Counted from the stretch's first letter, positions 11,745-22,300 are shown. The stretch is 64,000 nucleotides of DNA from Pisolithus tinctorius (GCA_024663395.1 JANFAH010000002.1:5518001-5582000); one strand, 5' to 3'. Made by a program: numbers and translations. Notes: generated by a model not told the origin, from the letters alone.

Positions 11745-14565
11745 GCAGGGACGACGACAGCGCTGGACTCAGAGCGACAGCCATGCGAGGCTGGAACAGC
11801 CATCTTGTGGAGACGAGGCGCGAGGAGCGCAGACATGGAGCTTGACGGCTCATCGGTTTGTTTAGAATTCGAAACGTTTTACTTACATCTATGCTATTCT
11901 AGGGATTACAAGAGTACGCGACGAAAAGCGACTGACATCCGAGGAACTGCAGTACTAAGAATGACGACAATGACAACACTCGGCACAGATCAAAGATTAT
12001 GTGAGGCGAGAACGGCTGCCCAAAGGAAACGATGTGCGATGAAGATCACCGAGCTCGAACACTCGAAGTTCCATTTTGGTCCTATGATAGTTTACTTACA
12101 CCTTCGTTATTCTAGGGAAGCCAGATGTCTACAACGGACAACTATCGCGGTACGAGGAACGACGACAACGATTAGACTTAGCGCAGATCAACGGCCACGT
12201 GAGCATGGAAGTGCAGAGAGACAAATGCGATATCTACAGTTCAAACTACGATGGCGAGCGTCGAAGATACAGCATCGGACAAGCATGGATAGGGAGCCCA
12301 ACGGCTCAAGTCTTTATTTTTGTTTCCCAGGTTTTTACTTACGAGTACATTTTTCTAAAGTAGGCGGCGACATCGAAGAAGGAACGCATCTATATACAGT
12401 ACAACAGCGAATTTCAAAGTCGCAGCAAGACACGCGAGATGCGAGGAGCATCGAAGCCATGCCGAGTGGGCTCGAAGGCCCAAGTCTTAGCCTTCTCTTT
12501 AAGCCGTTTTACTTACAGCTACCGCGTTTTAGGGATCACGAATTTTTACAGAGCACCATCGAATCCTTGAGTGTCGATGCGCTTACAGTACAAAGGTCCC
12601 GATCGGGACAACCTGCGACTGCCTCCCTTCAAGATGAAGATGCCTACATTACTGTCGACCGAAGCGAGTTAGTAGGTCGACACATTGTCGAACGGTTAGC
12701 GAATGGAGACTCCATCCCCGTGTTGGATATCGTGCAGAGACATCACGAAGTCTCATTTTATTCGGGGGACACCACAGACGAATGGGACATGTTGGATATA
12801 TTGGAGAGATCGGGCATTACATATATTGTACAGAATGCCTTGCTACGGCGAGGTGCGGAAGACCCCTCTGTCTACTCATGGGGTTACGTCGAAGGCACCT
12901 GAGCCGTCGTCGAAACAGCCATCACAGCCGGTGTCCTGCCCTATCTGGAGAAGCCGTTCGATGCGTATAATGATGCCCAGGAAATGTTCAAGTCCAGGGA
13001 CAACCGGATCAGCGACAACAATAATTTGTTCGATTATACCTACGTCAGGAAAAACCTGGTATCTAAGGAGAAGTACAAAAGACTACGAGATATGATGGGA
13101 GCTCTGAGGGGCGGTCGGTTGAATGAGGAGCATGCACCGTGCATTAGAGGCAATGCAGGCTCACGCACAGAGCCCAAGAACCTTTTTTCCTCTTTTATTC
13201 TTGTGAGGCTTTGCTTATGACTGCTTTATTCTAGAATACGCGAAGGGCTATGAAGTACAGGGTATTCGGTGGAATCCTTTGAGGCGAGAGGAGTGCCAAG
13301 AGCGACAGTATGGGAGGGGAAACTCAGGAAAGGGACATACAAAATCCAGGTGACCTTTTCGGTTTTCGTTCAAGTATGTTCCACTGCGAGGTACAGAATC
13401 TTTAGTGCAAAGAAAAAGGCGATCGACGAGGATGGGCGGCTTCAGGCCATCCATCAGTACTTAGCATCAAAACGTCGTCCACCTGACTATGAGGTCGAAG
13501 GCCAGAGCTTAGGATCGAAAGAAGTCAGCGCATACACCCATCGGGGTCGAAGACCTATCTCCGAAGGAGGCTCAAGGATCTATGAACTAAAGGTGACAGG
13601 TTTTATTAGAGCTTGAACATATGCTACGTTGAGGTACTTGGTTTCTAGCGGTGAAAAAGTAGTGAATGAAGATGGGCGACTTGAGGTCGCTCGGCGACAC
13701 TTAGTGCGAGAGCTTTGGCCACCAGATGGAGACCAGACGAAGTACCGGACGAAGTATGAGAAATCAAGGGCACGCATGCACAGCGAGTCGAGACTGTGAA
13801 ATAGGAATGGGACGGGTGGATGGAGCGAAGGTCCCGGTGAGCGTATATATATGGTTTTTCTTTCATTTGAGTTTTGCTTCGAGCGAAATCGTTCAACCGA
13901 GTCGCAGTAGTCTTTGGGTGGTTCTACTCACCCTGACTTACAGTTTCGAGTTCCATTGTTTTTCTCGGTGCTAAATCGTCTTAAGGATGAGCAGTAGTCG
14001 AGAGCACATATGCGTATAAGGATAGTAAATACACGACTGATCGAGGTTTGTTTTAGGTACATATATACGTCTTCGAGCTGCCTCGTAGAGGGCCAGCATC
14101 CGCTGTACCGGCCGCTGGGCTGTGTTGCACTCTGTTGCTGTTTCGCACAAAGACTGTGCCTCGAAGAGCTGTCGTTGACTCGCTCTGCACTCGATTTATT
14201 ACTCACTTGTTCGCTTGCCTGGAGATTATCTCCGTCATCTTTTGGTTTGGGGTTTGGGCCTTGGGGGGAGTGTTCGAGAGGCAGGGTGTGTGTTCGAGAG
14301 GCCAGGTGGCGCTCTGTAGGCGGAAAAGGGTTGTGTTCGAGGGCGAAAGGTTTTGAGGATGAAGAGGGTTGTTCAGCGAGATCAGGAGCGTGTTTTGGGA
14401 AGGAAGGGGGTCATGTTCGAGTAGTGAGGAGGTTAGGGGCAAAGAGTGGTGTTTGAAGGGCATGAGGATATGTGGTGAGGTCGAGGGAAGCAGATGCGAG
14501 GATGAGGATGTTCGTGTGAGGAGGAGAGCGACCGAGGACGGTCGAATTCTAAACCACCCCTCGGA
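11745..14565 (+). other. LTR element interior without pol; second open stretch and degenerate modules
   Basis: An open frame runs from ATG 11835 to TGA 12900-12902, and its frame stays open beyond that TGA to about 13220, so the stop may be a mutated codon. The translation shows no known domain; the clearest protein-like part is about 12640-13100. The sequence repeats a loose module roughly every 170-230 bp (about 11846, 12070, 12300, 12470). Each module contains a pyrimidine-rich TTTACTTAC stretch and, about 15-30 bp on, a TTCTAG-like or TTTTAG-like end. The modules look like intron branch/acceptor segments or a decayed tandem repeat. From 13.2 to 14.5 kb I see no coding domain. Confidence 0.5.
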
Positions 14566-15029
14566 TGTAGGGAACGAGTTCGAGTTCCCTAGGAGAATCC
14601 GTCTTGGTCAGGAGTTTAGGGGTGGAAGGACTTGTTTTATTTCTTGCCTTTGTTTTTGTGTTTGTACCCCTGGACTTGGTGACGAGCAGCCACGTCGCTG
14701 ACTAAGCACGTGTGCTGTGTTCGTGCGAGTTCAGTTTACCATAACAACGAAGTACATGTCACAGGCCCTCAGTAGCAGGGTGATTTAGTCTCGCAATTCA
14801 GCGAGTTTTTGAGGTTAGATTTATTACTTTGGGGAGTACCCAAAGTGCCAGGAGGACTGGCAAGAGTATTAGACAGGCACAGCTAAGTATCTTTTTTCTA
14901 GTTCGCATTTTTTACTTTTTTTACTACACTTCTTTCTCCAGAGAGAACCTCCCTTTTGGGTCGAGCACTAAACTCGCCCATTACTGACTATTACCATTAT
15001 AGGTACATTCAATTTTACCTATTCCTACA
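14566..15029 (+). repeat. right LTR
   Basis: 464 bp, about 99% identical to the left LTR by direct reading. It is followed by CCGG, the presumed duplicated target. Confidence 0.95.
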
Positions 15030-15605
15030 CCGGTGTGAACTTCTGCTACCGGCTTTGGTATTTCTACGTTCTCATCAACACTAAGCATGAAGAATGTGTA
15101 TGTTAGGCTGATAGCGTTGAGAACCATTTTTTTAAGTTTGCTCACCAAGTCCTCATGCTGTCTTGATAGCGTGCAATCGCTGCATACAGCTTCCCAACTA
15201 GCTCAGTGGCATCCGAGAGCCACTCGGACAGGTCAGCGCCCACACGGTCTTCTTCAATCGCTGTAAGGAGATGTATCGCGTTTCCTTCCAGAAAGCCGAG
15301 ATGACACTCGAGGCGAATTAGATCGTTGTCCTCTTGGGTCCACACTTGGAAAGCACGCCGATAAATGTCGGAGAGCGAATCGACCACCACGATGAGGTTT
15401 TCTGGCCACGGTGTGGTATTTGCAGGCAGCTGAGGGATGGAACTGGGAAGCGATGTTGCCATCGATGGGATGGGTCTTCGAGCTTGAAGCCCAAACCCCG
15501 GAACGTGATGTAACAGTACGTGGGACGTATGAGAACACAAGGCAACAAATAAACAATAACATATATAATTTCCCTTACTGTTCCATCAGCCGTTTCGCCT
15601 TAATC

Positions 15606-16548
15606 ATGACTGAATCAGCGCCAGTGACAGTCACCCGCCATCCTGAATTTTATTTCGAAAATGGCACGTTCATCTTCCGGGTCGAGAATATGCTGTACAA
15701 ACTCAATCACGACATCTTGGTGAACGAGTCCAAACTCTTCGCTGACGTCTTTTCGCCTGGCCAATATGCGCCAGACAGCCAGGAGGGGAAGGTTGATGGG
15801 CAACCAATTATTCTCGGTGGAAAAAATTTGACTGCGCAAACTTTTGATTTGTTCGTCGAATTCAAGTTCATGTGGTAAGTCTCTGAGCACTCCCCTGATG
15901 GTGACCCTTACTGAATTCGCTCGTTCTAGTCCCCGTCCTTCCACCAAATATTCCTTGGATGACCTCAAGAACTTGCTGGAATTCGTCCGCCATTTCCAAT
16001 GCAGCGCCTGTATGCTCAGCTTCGTCACCTCTTGCATCATCAAGAGAGCATACTTCTTCCACCCTTCTGAACTCGTTTATCTAGGCATCAAGTACAAGAT
16101 TCGGGCCATCTTCGAAAGAGGTTTCACTAGGCTTTGCAAAGTCCTGCTGACGAAGATTAAGAAGTCTCACCGTGTCCGGATGGGGATGGATACTTACGTC
16201 GCATATGTCTATGTCAGGTCCCATTTGGATGAGTACATCTGCACGGTCGCTGCAGAATTTCCTCCCATTGTGCATTCTAGCAGCTGTCAGGATCACAAAG
16301 GGTGTGCCGAGGATTGGGCTGCGGTGTGGTGGAACGGTATGGGGCGACTCCTCCTTGATGGAAGGAACCCGCGGCGTTTGGACGAAGCTATTGATCACTT
16401 CAAAGGATTGCAATTTGGCCAGGTCGGTGTGGATTGTAAGAGGCATATGTTTTCACATATAATGAACCTGAACAAACCACTTGCGCATTCTCATCAATTC
16501 ATTACTCGCGTTAAAGATCGCCTTGTCCACAAAATCATACCTATGTAG
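15606..16548 (+). CDS. BTB/POZ domain protein, cargo of the TIR element
   Basis: Two exons (15606-15874 and 15930-16548) sum to 888 nt (295 aa) with a GT-AG intron. The N-terminal half follows the agaricomycete BTB pattern: HPEFYFENGTFIFRVENMLY, HDILVNESKLFADVF, then a linker and a helical region (SLDDLKNLLEFVRHFQC, ELVYLGIKYKIRAIFERGF). BTB domains dimerise and often act as adaptors for CUL3 ubiquitin ligases. In these fungi they belong to large, fast-changing families of unknown role. The gene faces away from the integrase gene, and their starts lie 143 bp apart. It lies wholly inside the TIR element and shows no stop or frameshift, unlike its neighbours. It could be host cargo or a functional accessory gene. 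Confidence 0.8.
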
Positions 16549-17257
16549 TCGTTGTACAAAGAGATGTAGCGTCTTATAATGTAACTTGGGTTTGTCGCAA
16601 TGTATAGTGCTTCGAGACCTTCAAATTACCACCATTTTTAAAACTGAGGGTGCGGCTAAACGAACAAAATCACACACATGTAGTGGCTAAATTTTAGAAT
16701 CTGAACATCTCAATCAATTCAAGTCAGATTGCCAGTATTTTTGCAGATTCGGAACCAGGTAAATTAGATTCAGGTTCTTGTATAAAAATTAGAATAGTTC
16801 TACCGCTATATAAGTCTGAAAAAAACATAGGCTGATTTTACACATATAACCAAGATTGTGATCCAAGTACTGCATATTTCTTCACAAAAAATTCATATTC
16901 TTCGAGCCCTGTGTATTAACTAGAGGACAGTACCAAAATTATATGTAATTCTGCAGTGTGCTATTGCGATCTGAAGTACTACACCTCGTACTATCTTATC
17001 TGCACTTGGTGGCTGCTTACTAATCACGTGCTACCCTCCCCCCTTCCAATGCCTCCACGCCTCGCATCTCGAGACTTACTTCAAATAAAATCATAGTAGA
17101 TTATCTTACTATCATAAACGCTGAAATGAAAAGTCGGTGGCCAGGCAAGCGGTGCACATGAGCAGTGAGTAACCACCTTTGAGCCGCTGTAGCCATATGG
17201 ACGACTAGTTGCTGACATAATCATCCTTGTCTGGCCACTGACTTTTCATCTCCATGT
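16549..17257. other. AT-rich spacer inside the transposon
   Basis: About 700 bp of AT-rich sequence between the BTB gene and the CWC22 fragment. I see no coding sequence. Its last 130 bp form the imperfect inverted repeat listed separately. Confidence 0.6.
17123..17251. repeat. 27-bp imperfect inverted repeat (possible hairpin) at the edge of the CWC22 fragment
   Basis: Arms 17123-17149 and 17225-17251 match with three transitional mismatches over 27 bp, and the loop is 75 bp. The shared core is ATGAAAAGTC, then GTGGCCAG. The structure ends within about 10 bp of the first CWC22-like codon. Confidence 0.75.
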
Positions 17258-18905
17258 TTAGTCAAGTCAAGATTACAGTCATCCTGGGACGCGCTGCGCA
17301 AATCGATCACCGGTATCGTTAGCCGAGTCAACATCGCCGACATCAAGCAGGTCGTTCCCGAACCATTCTCAGAAAACCTCATATGAGGTCGAGGACCGTT
17401 CGCCCGCAGCGTCATGAAAGCACAGGCGTCCAGCTTACCCTTTACACCTGTTTTTGCCGCTCTGGTGGCCATTATCAACACAAAACTTCCTCAAGTAGGA
17501 GAGCTCATCTTAACCCGGCTCATAAGCCAGTTTCGGCGTGCGTTCAAGTGTAACGACAAAGTAAGTCGCAATTCTTTCCCGCCTGTTTTGAATTGTTGAT
17601 GTCATGCCGGACAGACCGTTTGTCATTCTTCGACAACTTTCATTGCTCACCTCGTCAATCAAGCTGTCGCACATGAGATTATTGCGCTTGAAACCCTCAT
17701 CTTCCTCCTTGAGCGCCGAACGGACGACTCGATTGAGATTGCAGTTGGATTCATGCGTGAGGTCGGCGCGTTTCTGGCGGAAAACTCTCCAAAAGCAAAT
17801 GCGCTCGTTTTCGACCGTTTCCGTGATGTTCTCAACGAGGGGACCATCAGTCATCGTGTACAATATATGATAGAGGTGCTTATGCAGGTCCAGAAAGACA
17901 AGTACAAGGACAACCCAATCATACCAGACGGGTTGGACCTCATAAAGGAAGAGGAGTTGCAGGCGCAAGAAGGGCTCAGTGAGTTTCTGTTGTTTGTTAC
18001 CAGTTTTAGTATTTGAAGCGTTCGGGCAGATATATTCAAGTTCGACCCCAATTACACGGAGAACGAGGAAAAGTACAAAGCAATAAAAGCTGAGATTCTT
18101 GGAGAGGGCTCCGACAATGAATCTGGTCCAGAGGAGTCAAGCAAGGAAGAAGAAGAGCAAGGTACGTGACTCTTTCACTCCTGTGTCATAATTTTGACCC
18201 TTCGGCGGCCAAAGAACGAGAAGGTATATTGGATCGGACGGGGACGAACTTGGTCAATCTACGACGAATGATATACCTTACTATCATGAACGCTCTCAAC
18301 TACGAAGAAGCGGTCCACAAGCTCTTGAAGATCCAGTCAAAGGAAGGAGAAGAGGTGAGTATCGTTATTTTAATTACTTCAAAATCATACTCATGACCGT
18401 TGGTTAGATCGAGCTCATCAACATGATTATTGAGTGTTGCTCGCAAGAGCGCTCTTACTCCACCTTCTACGGCCTTGTTGGGGAACAATTTAGTCGGCTT
18501 AATCGTGTCTGGATGGAGTGTATTGAACAAGCATTCGACAACTACTACCATACCATTCACCAATACAAGACATCCCGACGACGTTCCCAACGCTCACCTA
18601 CCCCACGGAGAGACTACAGCAAAGGTCACAGTCAGGGCCCAGCTCGGAGCCCAGACGGCTCGCGTGACTACAGGCCACATGGACGCGACGGGGAATACAC
18701 TCGGGAACTTGGTCACAACTACGTGCGAGACAAGTACCGCGAAGACTCGCGCTCCCCGCCATCTTCCCCTCGTCGGTCTCCCTCACTTCGTCAATCTCAC
18801 TCTCCACCTCGTCGATCTCCCTTGATGGAGGAGATGAAGGATGCAGCTTGTCCGGGAGGAGACAGCGAAGTTTTTTTTCATTGGAGTTGTCAGAGATTTG
18901 AATAA
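17258..18905 (+). pseudogene. CWC22: captured fragment of the splicing factor gene CWC22
   Basis: The translation matches CWC22, the spliceosome protein that links splicing to the exon junction complex. The MIF4G domain is present from the middle: [65 protein letters not shown] and RVQYMIEVLMQVQKDKYKDN. Linker FKFDPNYTENEEKYKAIKAE and the first part of the MA3 domain follow (NLVNLRRMIYLTIMNALNYE, IECCSQERSYSTFYGL). Introns are kept at 17561-17614, 17979-18029, 18162-18214 and 18355-18407, so it was copied from genomic DNA. It lacks the N-terminus, has TGA (17384-17386) at a conserved Arg and jumps from mid-MA3 (HTIHQYKTS) straight into an RS-rich tail, missing about 100 residues or more. It ends 43 bp before the right TIR. 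It is probably not a working CWC22. Confidence 0.88.
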
Positions 18906-18947
18906 CTTCTACGATACCATTCATTGATATGTTCGTGTTCGTGTTAC

Positions 18948-19351
18948 CCACCACTTGGTAAATTTACTAGCCAATACAATCATTGTTGTTTCTATATACC
19001 TCATGCAAAATTCAATCATTAATGCGCAGGGATTGATTGTTATGTTATGTAGGCATATACGAATATACACATAGTATGGTTATATTATATATATATATAT
19101 ATAAAGCGACATGCGGTCGAGTGGTGTGGTTGCGGAGGGTAACGACGCGGCTGAGAGGGCGCGGTGGTGTGGTTGCGGAAGGTAACGACGCGGCTGAAAG
19201 GGCGCGGTAGTGCGGTTGCGCGACCGCGAAAAGTAATGACGCGGTCGAATGAGCGCGGTGGCGTGGTTGCGGAAGGTAACGACGCGGTTGAGAGGGCGCG
19301 GTGGTGTGGCGGTGCGGCCGCGAAAAATAAATGTGCAGATTTTACGCCATA
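18948..19351 (-). repeat. right terminal inverted repeat
   Basis: Reverse complement of 5524-5980, 404 bp long. It lacks one 51-bp minisatellite unit and 2 bp of the TA run; otherwise I see no difference. Open frames here are by-products of the repeat. Confidence 0.92.
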
Positions 19352-19357
19352 CATCAG
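19352..19357. repeat. target site duplication, right copy (CATCAG)
   Basis: Identical to 5518-5523, directly after the last base of the right TIR. Confidence 0.8.
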
Positions 19358-22300
19358 AACTGCACCAACACGTGTTCCAGTGTAAACCCAATCTTCCAAC
19401 TGCTGGCACTAGGACCCCGGCTAATCCCTATAGAACCCAGATACCTATAGGCTATCCAAACAAAAACTGACCCCGGATGGCAATTCACCGAGCTGAGGTA
19501 GTGGGATATGGACATAGATGGGGAAGAGTAGGGCCATCTAGATACCGTCTGGATACGGATGGATTGGGGGAACATAGTTCAGTGTAGCCGACTATCGCTT
19601 GCATTGATCAGCTGAGCCCAATGCAGCATTTCAGTCTCTTGCCTTCCACTGGAACCCAGGTACCGGACAAACCCCGGAAAATTTGTCCAGACACCCGGCG
19701 CCGTCGGTACCACACTAACCAGGGTCCTCAATGCCCCAACAAGAGAGATTCCCATATACGACCTAAGTAATGCGTTGCCATAGACCTGATATGCTAAATA
19801 GGCTTGGTCCCAACTTTCAACCCACCCATCCTCAACTTCGCATGTCAAAGCGTAAGCTCCGGTTCTGTCGGTATGTCTTGGCAACGTCAAGGAATCTGAG
19901 AACTTAGCATTTAGTGCGCTGTCATCGCTGCTCTTCAGATAAGTATGTACCCCGGCTGGCGTTGCATAGATGTGATAAATGCGAGGCCCAGTGGAATATT
20001 CAGGTGAGGTCGGTACCCTATGGTTCATTTAGCATTGCTGACTACCTCAGAGATGGAAGTGTTTACCCTGCTGAGCACCGTGATTCACTCGAGTCTTTGG
20101 CTTACAAAACGTGAGTACGCAATGTCAACACGTAACCTCGAGGGTTCGTCGCCCTGAGGTGGCAAGTTGGTACTATGTAAGTCTTGTGTATTATGGCCTT
20201 CTTGCCACGCAAGCGATCCGAAACCTTCGGGTCCGATGAAAGGCACATTACAATAGCAAGCTGTCGTCTTATTACGACCACTTTCATCAGAGTCATGGAG
20301 CTGCGGCAACACACCCGAGGATCTAAGGGGTCAGTGACAGTACCCTGTTTTCTCGATCTAACTATGTCTGTATGTTATCGACCACTAATACATACTAACT
20401 CACAGGTGCTGGCCATCCCGACTAAGATGTCGTTATTCATTATCTTCCACCGCTTGACCCTAATAGCTCCCGGCAAGTCCATGCGTAAAGGGTGAGTGAC
20501 CGACAAGTTAGTGGCACAGGGATAACGCGCTGTAATTTTTACTAATCAGGCATACCGCACTGGAGGTGTCGGGGTTATATCGCCATCTAAAATGCTAACC
20601 GTGTCCCCTTTCTCTACCAAACGAGCCGCGAGGGAGCTTTACAGAACACAGGATGGATGGCAAACTATCAAGCCACCACCGGCCATCATTTCTCTGCTGA
20701 CGTGTTTCCCAAGGTTATTCCTTGTACCCGGGAGGAAGAAGTACCATTCTGGCTGGTTTATCAAGTTTCCCGGACTGTCGACACCACCACAAGGGTTAAG
20801 ATGCGTGCGTAGGACTTACTGTTAGTGAATAGGCAGTGCGTGCCCACATAACAATCTTTTTGGAATGTTAATACGCCTTCCAATTTCGTAACCTCGCGGT
20901 CACAATGCCCTTAGAGCTGGCTTGTGATTGCACCGCCTGCTCCCTCAGTTGCGTCATCATCACGCCGTATCTGCGAAGCTCTGTAAAACAACCTAACGAT
21001 CTGTAGCAACCTTATCCTCACAATGGCCTTTAGTCGCACGACTCGGTACTTTTGTTTTTCTTCTTCCCTTCAGCTAACTACTTTTGAACACGCCCCTCAA
21101 TACTCCCTCAACGCTCTAGCATTCCATCTGGAAATTCGTTCCATAATTCACGCCCATCCGTTAGTCCGGGAGAAATTCTCCAATTTGAACTGACTTGAAA
21201 CGGGGAATGGCATGGGGCCGTGACTGCCGGTGTGATTTGGCCATCTGATGATCCTTCGTCGTTACTACTGGCCGGCTGATGAAGGTTTCATATGGTAGTC
21301 CTCGGACTATGATGTTTCCCGATCTGATACTTCGGTATCACTGCTACCATTTGGTCGTACTGTTGATCAGTGCTGACATCTGCCAGCGCTGGAACAGCTT
21401 TCCTCGACTAAAATTACCGTCTCTGCCCGCACCTCTGAGCTCACAACTATCCTCGCACCGATGTTGGTCCGCCAGTGATTAGCTCCTTCATCTGATACTT
21501 GCATGGAGAGGAGCATTTTCTCGCTTATGGGTTGGCGCACCAGTAAAGGACCCGTCACATGGACCGACAAGCTCATTTAACATGAAAAGGCGACGCAGAG
21601 GAACAAAGTAGACTCGCCAGAGAAAACGGTCACAATACATGTGACACAGTCGCCGCCGTATGGCATGTGATAAGGTTCCCTACCATGACGAGTCCACGAT
21701 ATCCCTGTGCGGCACACCCGCCTGCCGCTTGATGCACGAACGTTCATGCGCTCTACTGGGCGTGCACTTCGCCACATGCACCAGTCGCAAGATGGCATCC
21801 CAACCCCTAAATCAGAAACCTTTTTGTCTAACAGCTGTACCAATGAAGACTAGTGCTGTGTGTGGGAGAGATCACACTTCATACTAGGCGGACGCGTGCC
21901 AGGGGCGAATCCGCACCGCCATTCAGTTGTTACCTTGTCGCCGCACTGAACCTCCGAAAAAAAGCTAGCATGTCGCACCATTGATGACAGTACAATCGAG
22001 TCAACGTTTTAAGTAGGTACGACGGTCCACGTCGCCAGGCACGCCTATCTGTCATGGTCAAGCAACGGCATGCATGACCCTGCGTGACCTCGGTGGGAGA
22101 TGAGTGTGTTCCTCTCCCCTGTCACGCTTGTGGCACACCCCTAATAGGCCTGTTCGTTTCGATCTCCACAGTTCTGGTTTAAGGCCTGCCAGGTCACCAC
22201 ATTGTCCGATATATATATCATGACGAACATTTCCGTGTACAAAATATGAATACCTTTCAATGTGGAGATTCGACGCGACAGATTGCCTGACAGGTGACAG

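Larger units (their letters stand above)
9206..15029 (+). mobile_element. non-autonomous LTR retrotransposon nested in the integrase gene
   Basis: Two 464-bp direct repeats (9206-9669 and 14566-15029), each TG...CA, bound a 4.9-kb interior. The LTRs differ at about four positions, so insertion is recent. The duplicated target is CCGG, or ACCGG if the terminal A is shared (9201-9205 and 15029-15033). The interrupted integrase frame continues on both sides, which confirms the insertion point. The interior encodes a Gag-like protein and a second open stretch. I find no protease, reverse transcriptase (no YxDD/FxDD context), RNase H or integrase, so the element depends on another retrotransposon. 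A candidate primer-binding stretch starts at about 9671 (TGGAGCCCACC); no clear polypurine tract precedes the right LTR. Confidence 0.92.
7698..15462 (-). pseudogene. DDE integrase (rve-type transposase) gene of the TIR element, disrupted
   Basis: Reading right to left, exon 1 (15462-15146) begins MATSLPSSIPQLPA; after an intron the frame runs to 15030, jumps the LTR element and resumes at about 9201. Next come a helix-turn-helix-like block (GRPRKVIDIDILKEV, LTRLLGIHRNTLRLYM) and the catalytic core: WHMDGHHKLIQWG (first Asp), CVRGDRSGEN (second Asp) and CRIERLWVE (Glu), then GQIKFGVYQD and a 150-residue tail to 7698. Introns lie at 15081-15145, 8687-8735, 8445-8501 and near 8160-8200. Three in-frame TGA codons (9195-9197, 8435-8437, 8258-8260) stand where relatives would be expected to have Arg or another sense codon; each is one C-to-T step from CGA. 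The product would be a cut-and-paste transposase, but this copy cannot be translated whole. The family is widespread in agaricomycetes and some animals. Confidence 0.85.
5524..19351. mobile_element. 13.8-kb DNA transposon, IS3EU-like, with long TIRs, cargo genes and a nested LTR element
   Basis: The element starts TATGGCGTAAAATC and ends with its exact reverse complement. The same 6-bp sequence CATCAG stands immediately outside both ends (5518-5523 and 19352-19357). The terminal inverted repeats are 457 bp (left) and 404 bp (right). Apart from one 51-bp repeat unit and 2 bp of a TA run I find no difference between them. Between them lie an unknown gene (6167-7616), a broken rve/DDE integrase gene (7698-15462), a BTB gene (15606-16548) and a CWC22 fragment (17258-18905). 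A 5.8-kb LTR element is inserted in the integrase gene; without it the transposon is about 8.0 kb. From memory, eukaryotic IS3EU transposons carry an IS3-like integrase, begin TAY and make 6-bp target duplications, which fits. The superfamily name is inference. Confidence 0.87.

Noticed and set aside
9206..15029. Possibility that the two 464-bp repeats are a tandem duplication and not LTRs
   Set aside because: They have TG...CA ends, a Gag-like ORF between them, a target duplication outside, and the host frame continues across the insertion.
19579..20028. Minus-strand open frame of about 150 codons
   Set aside because: No motif, no exon chain and composition like the surrounding non-coding sequence.
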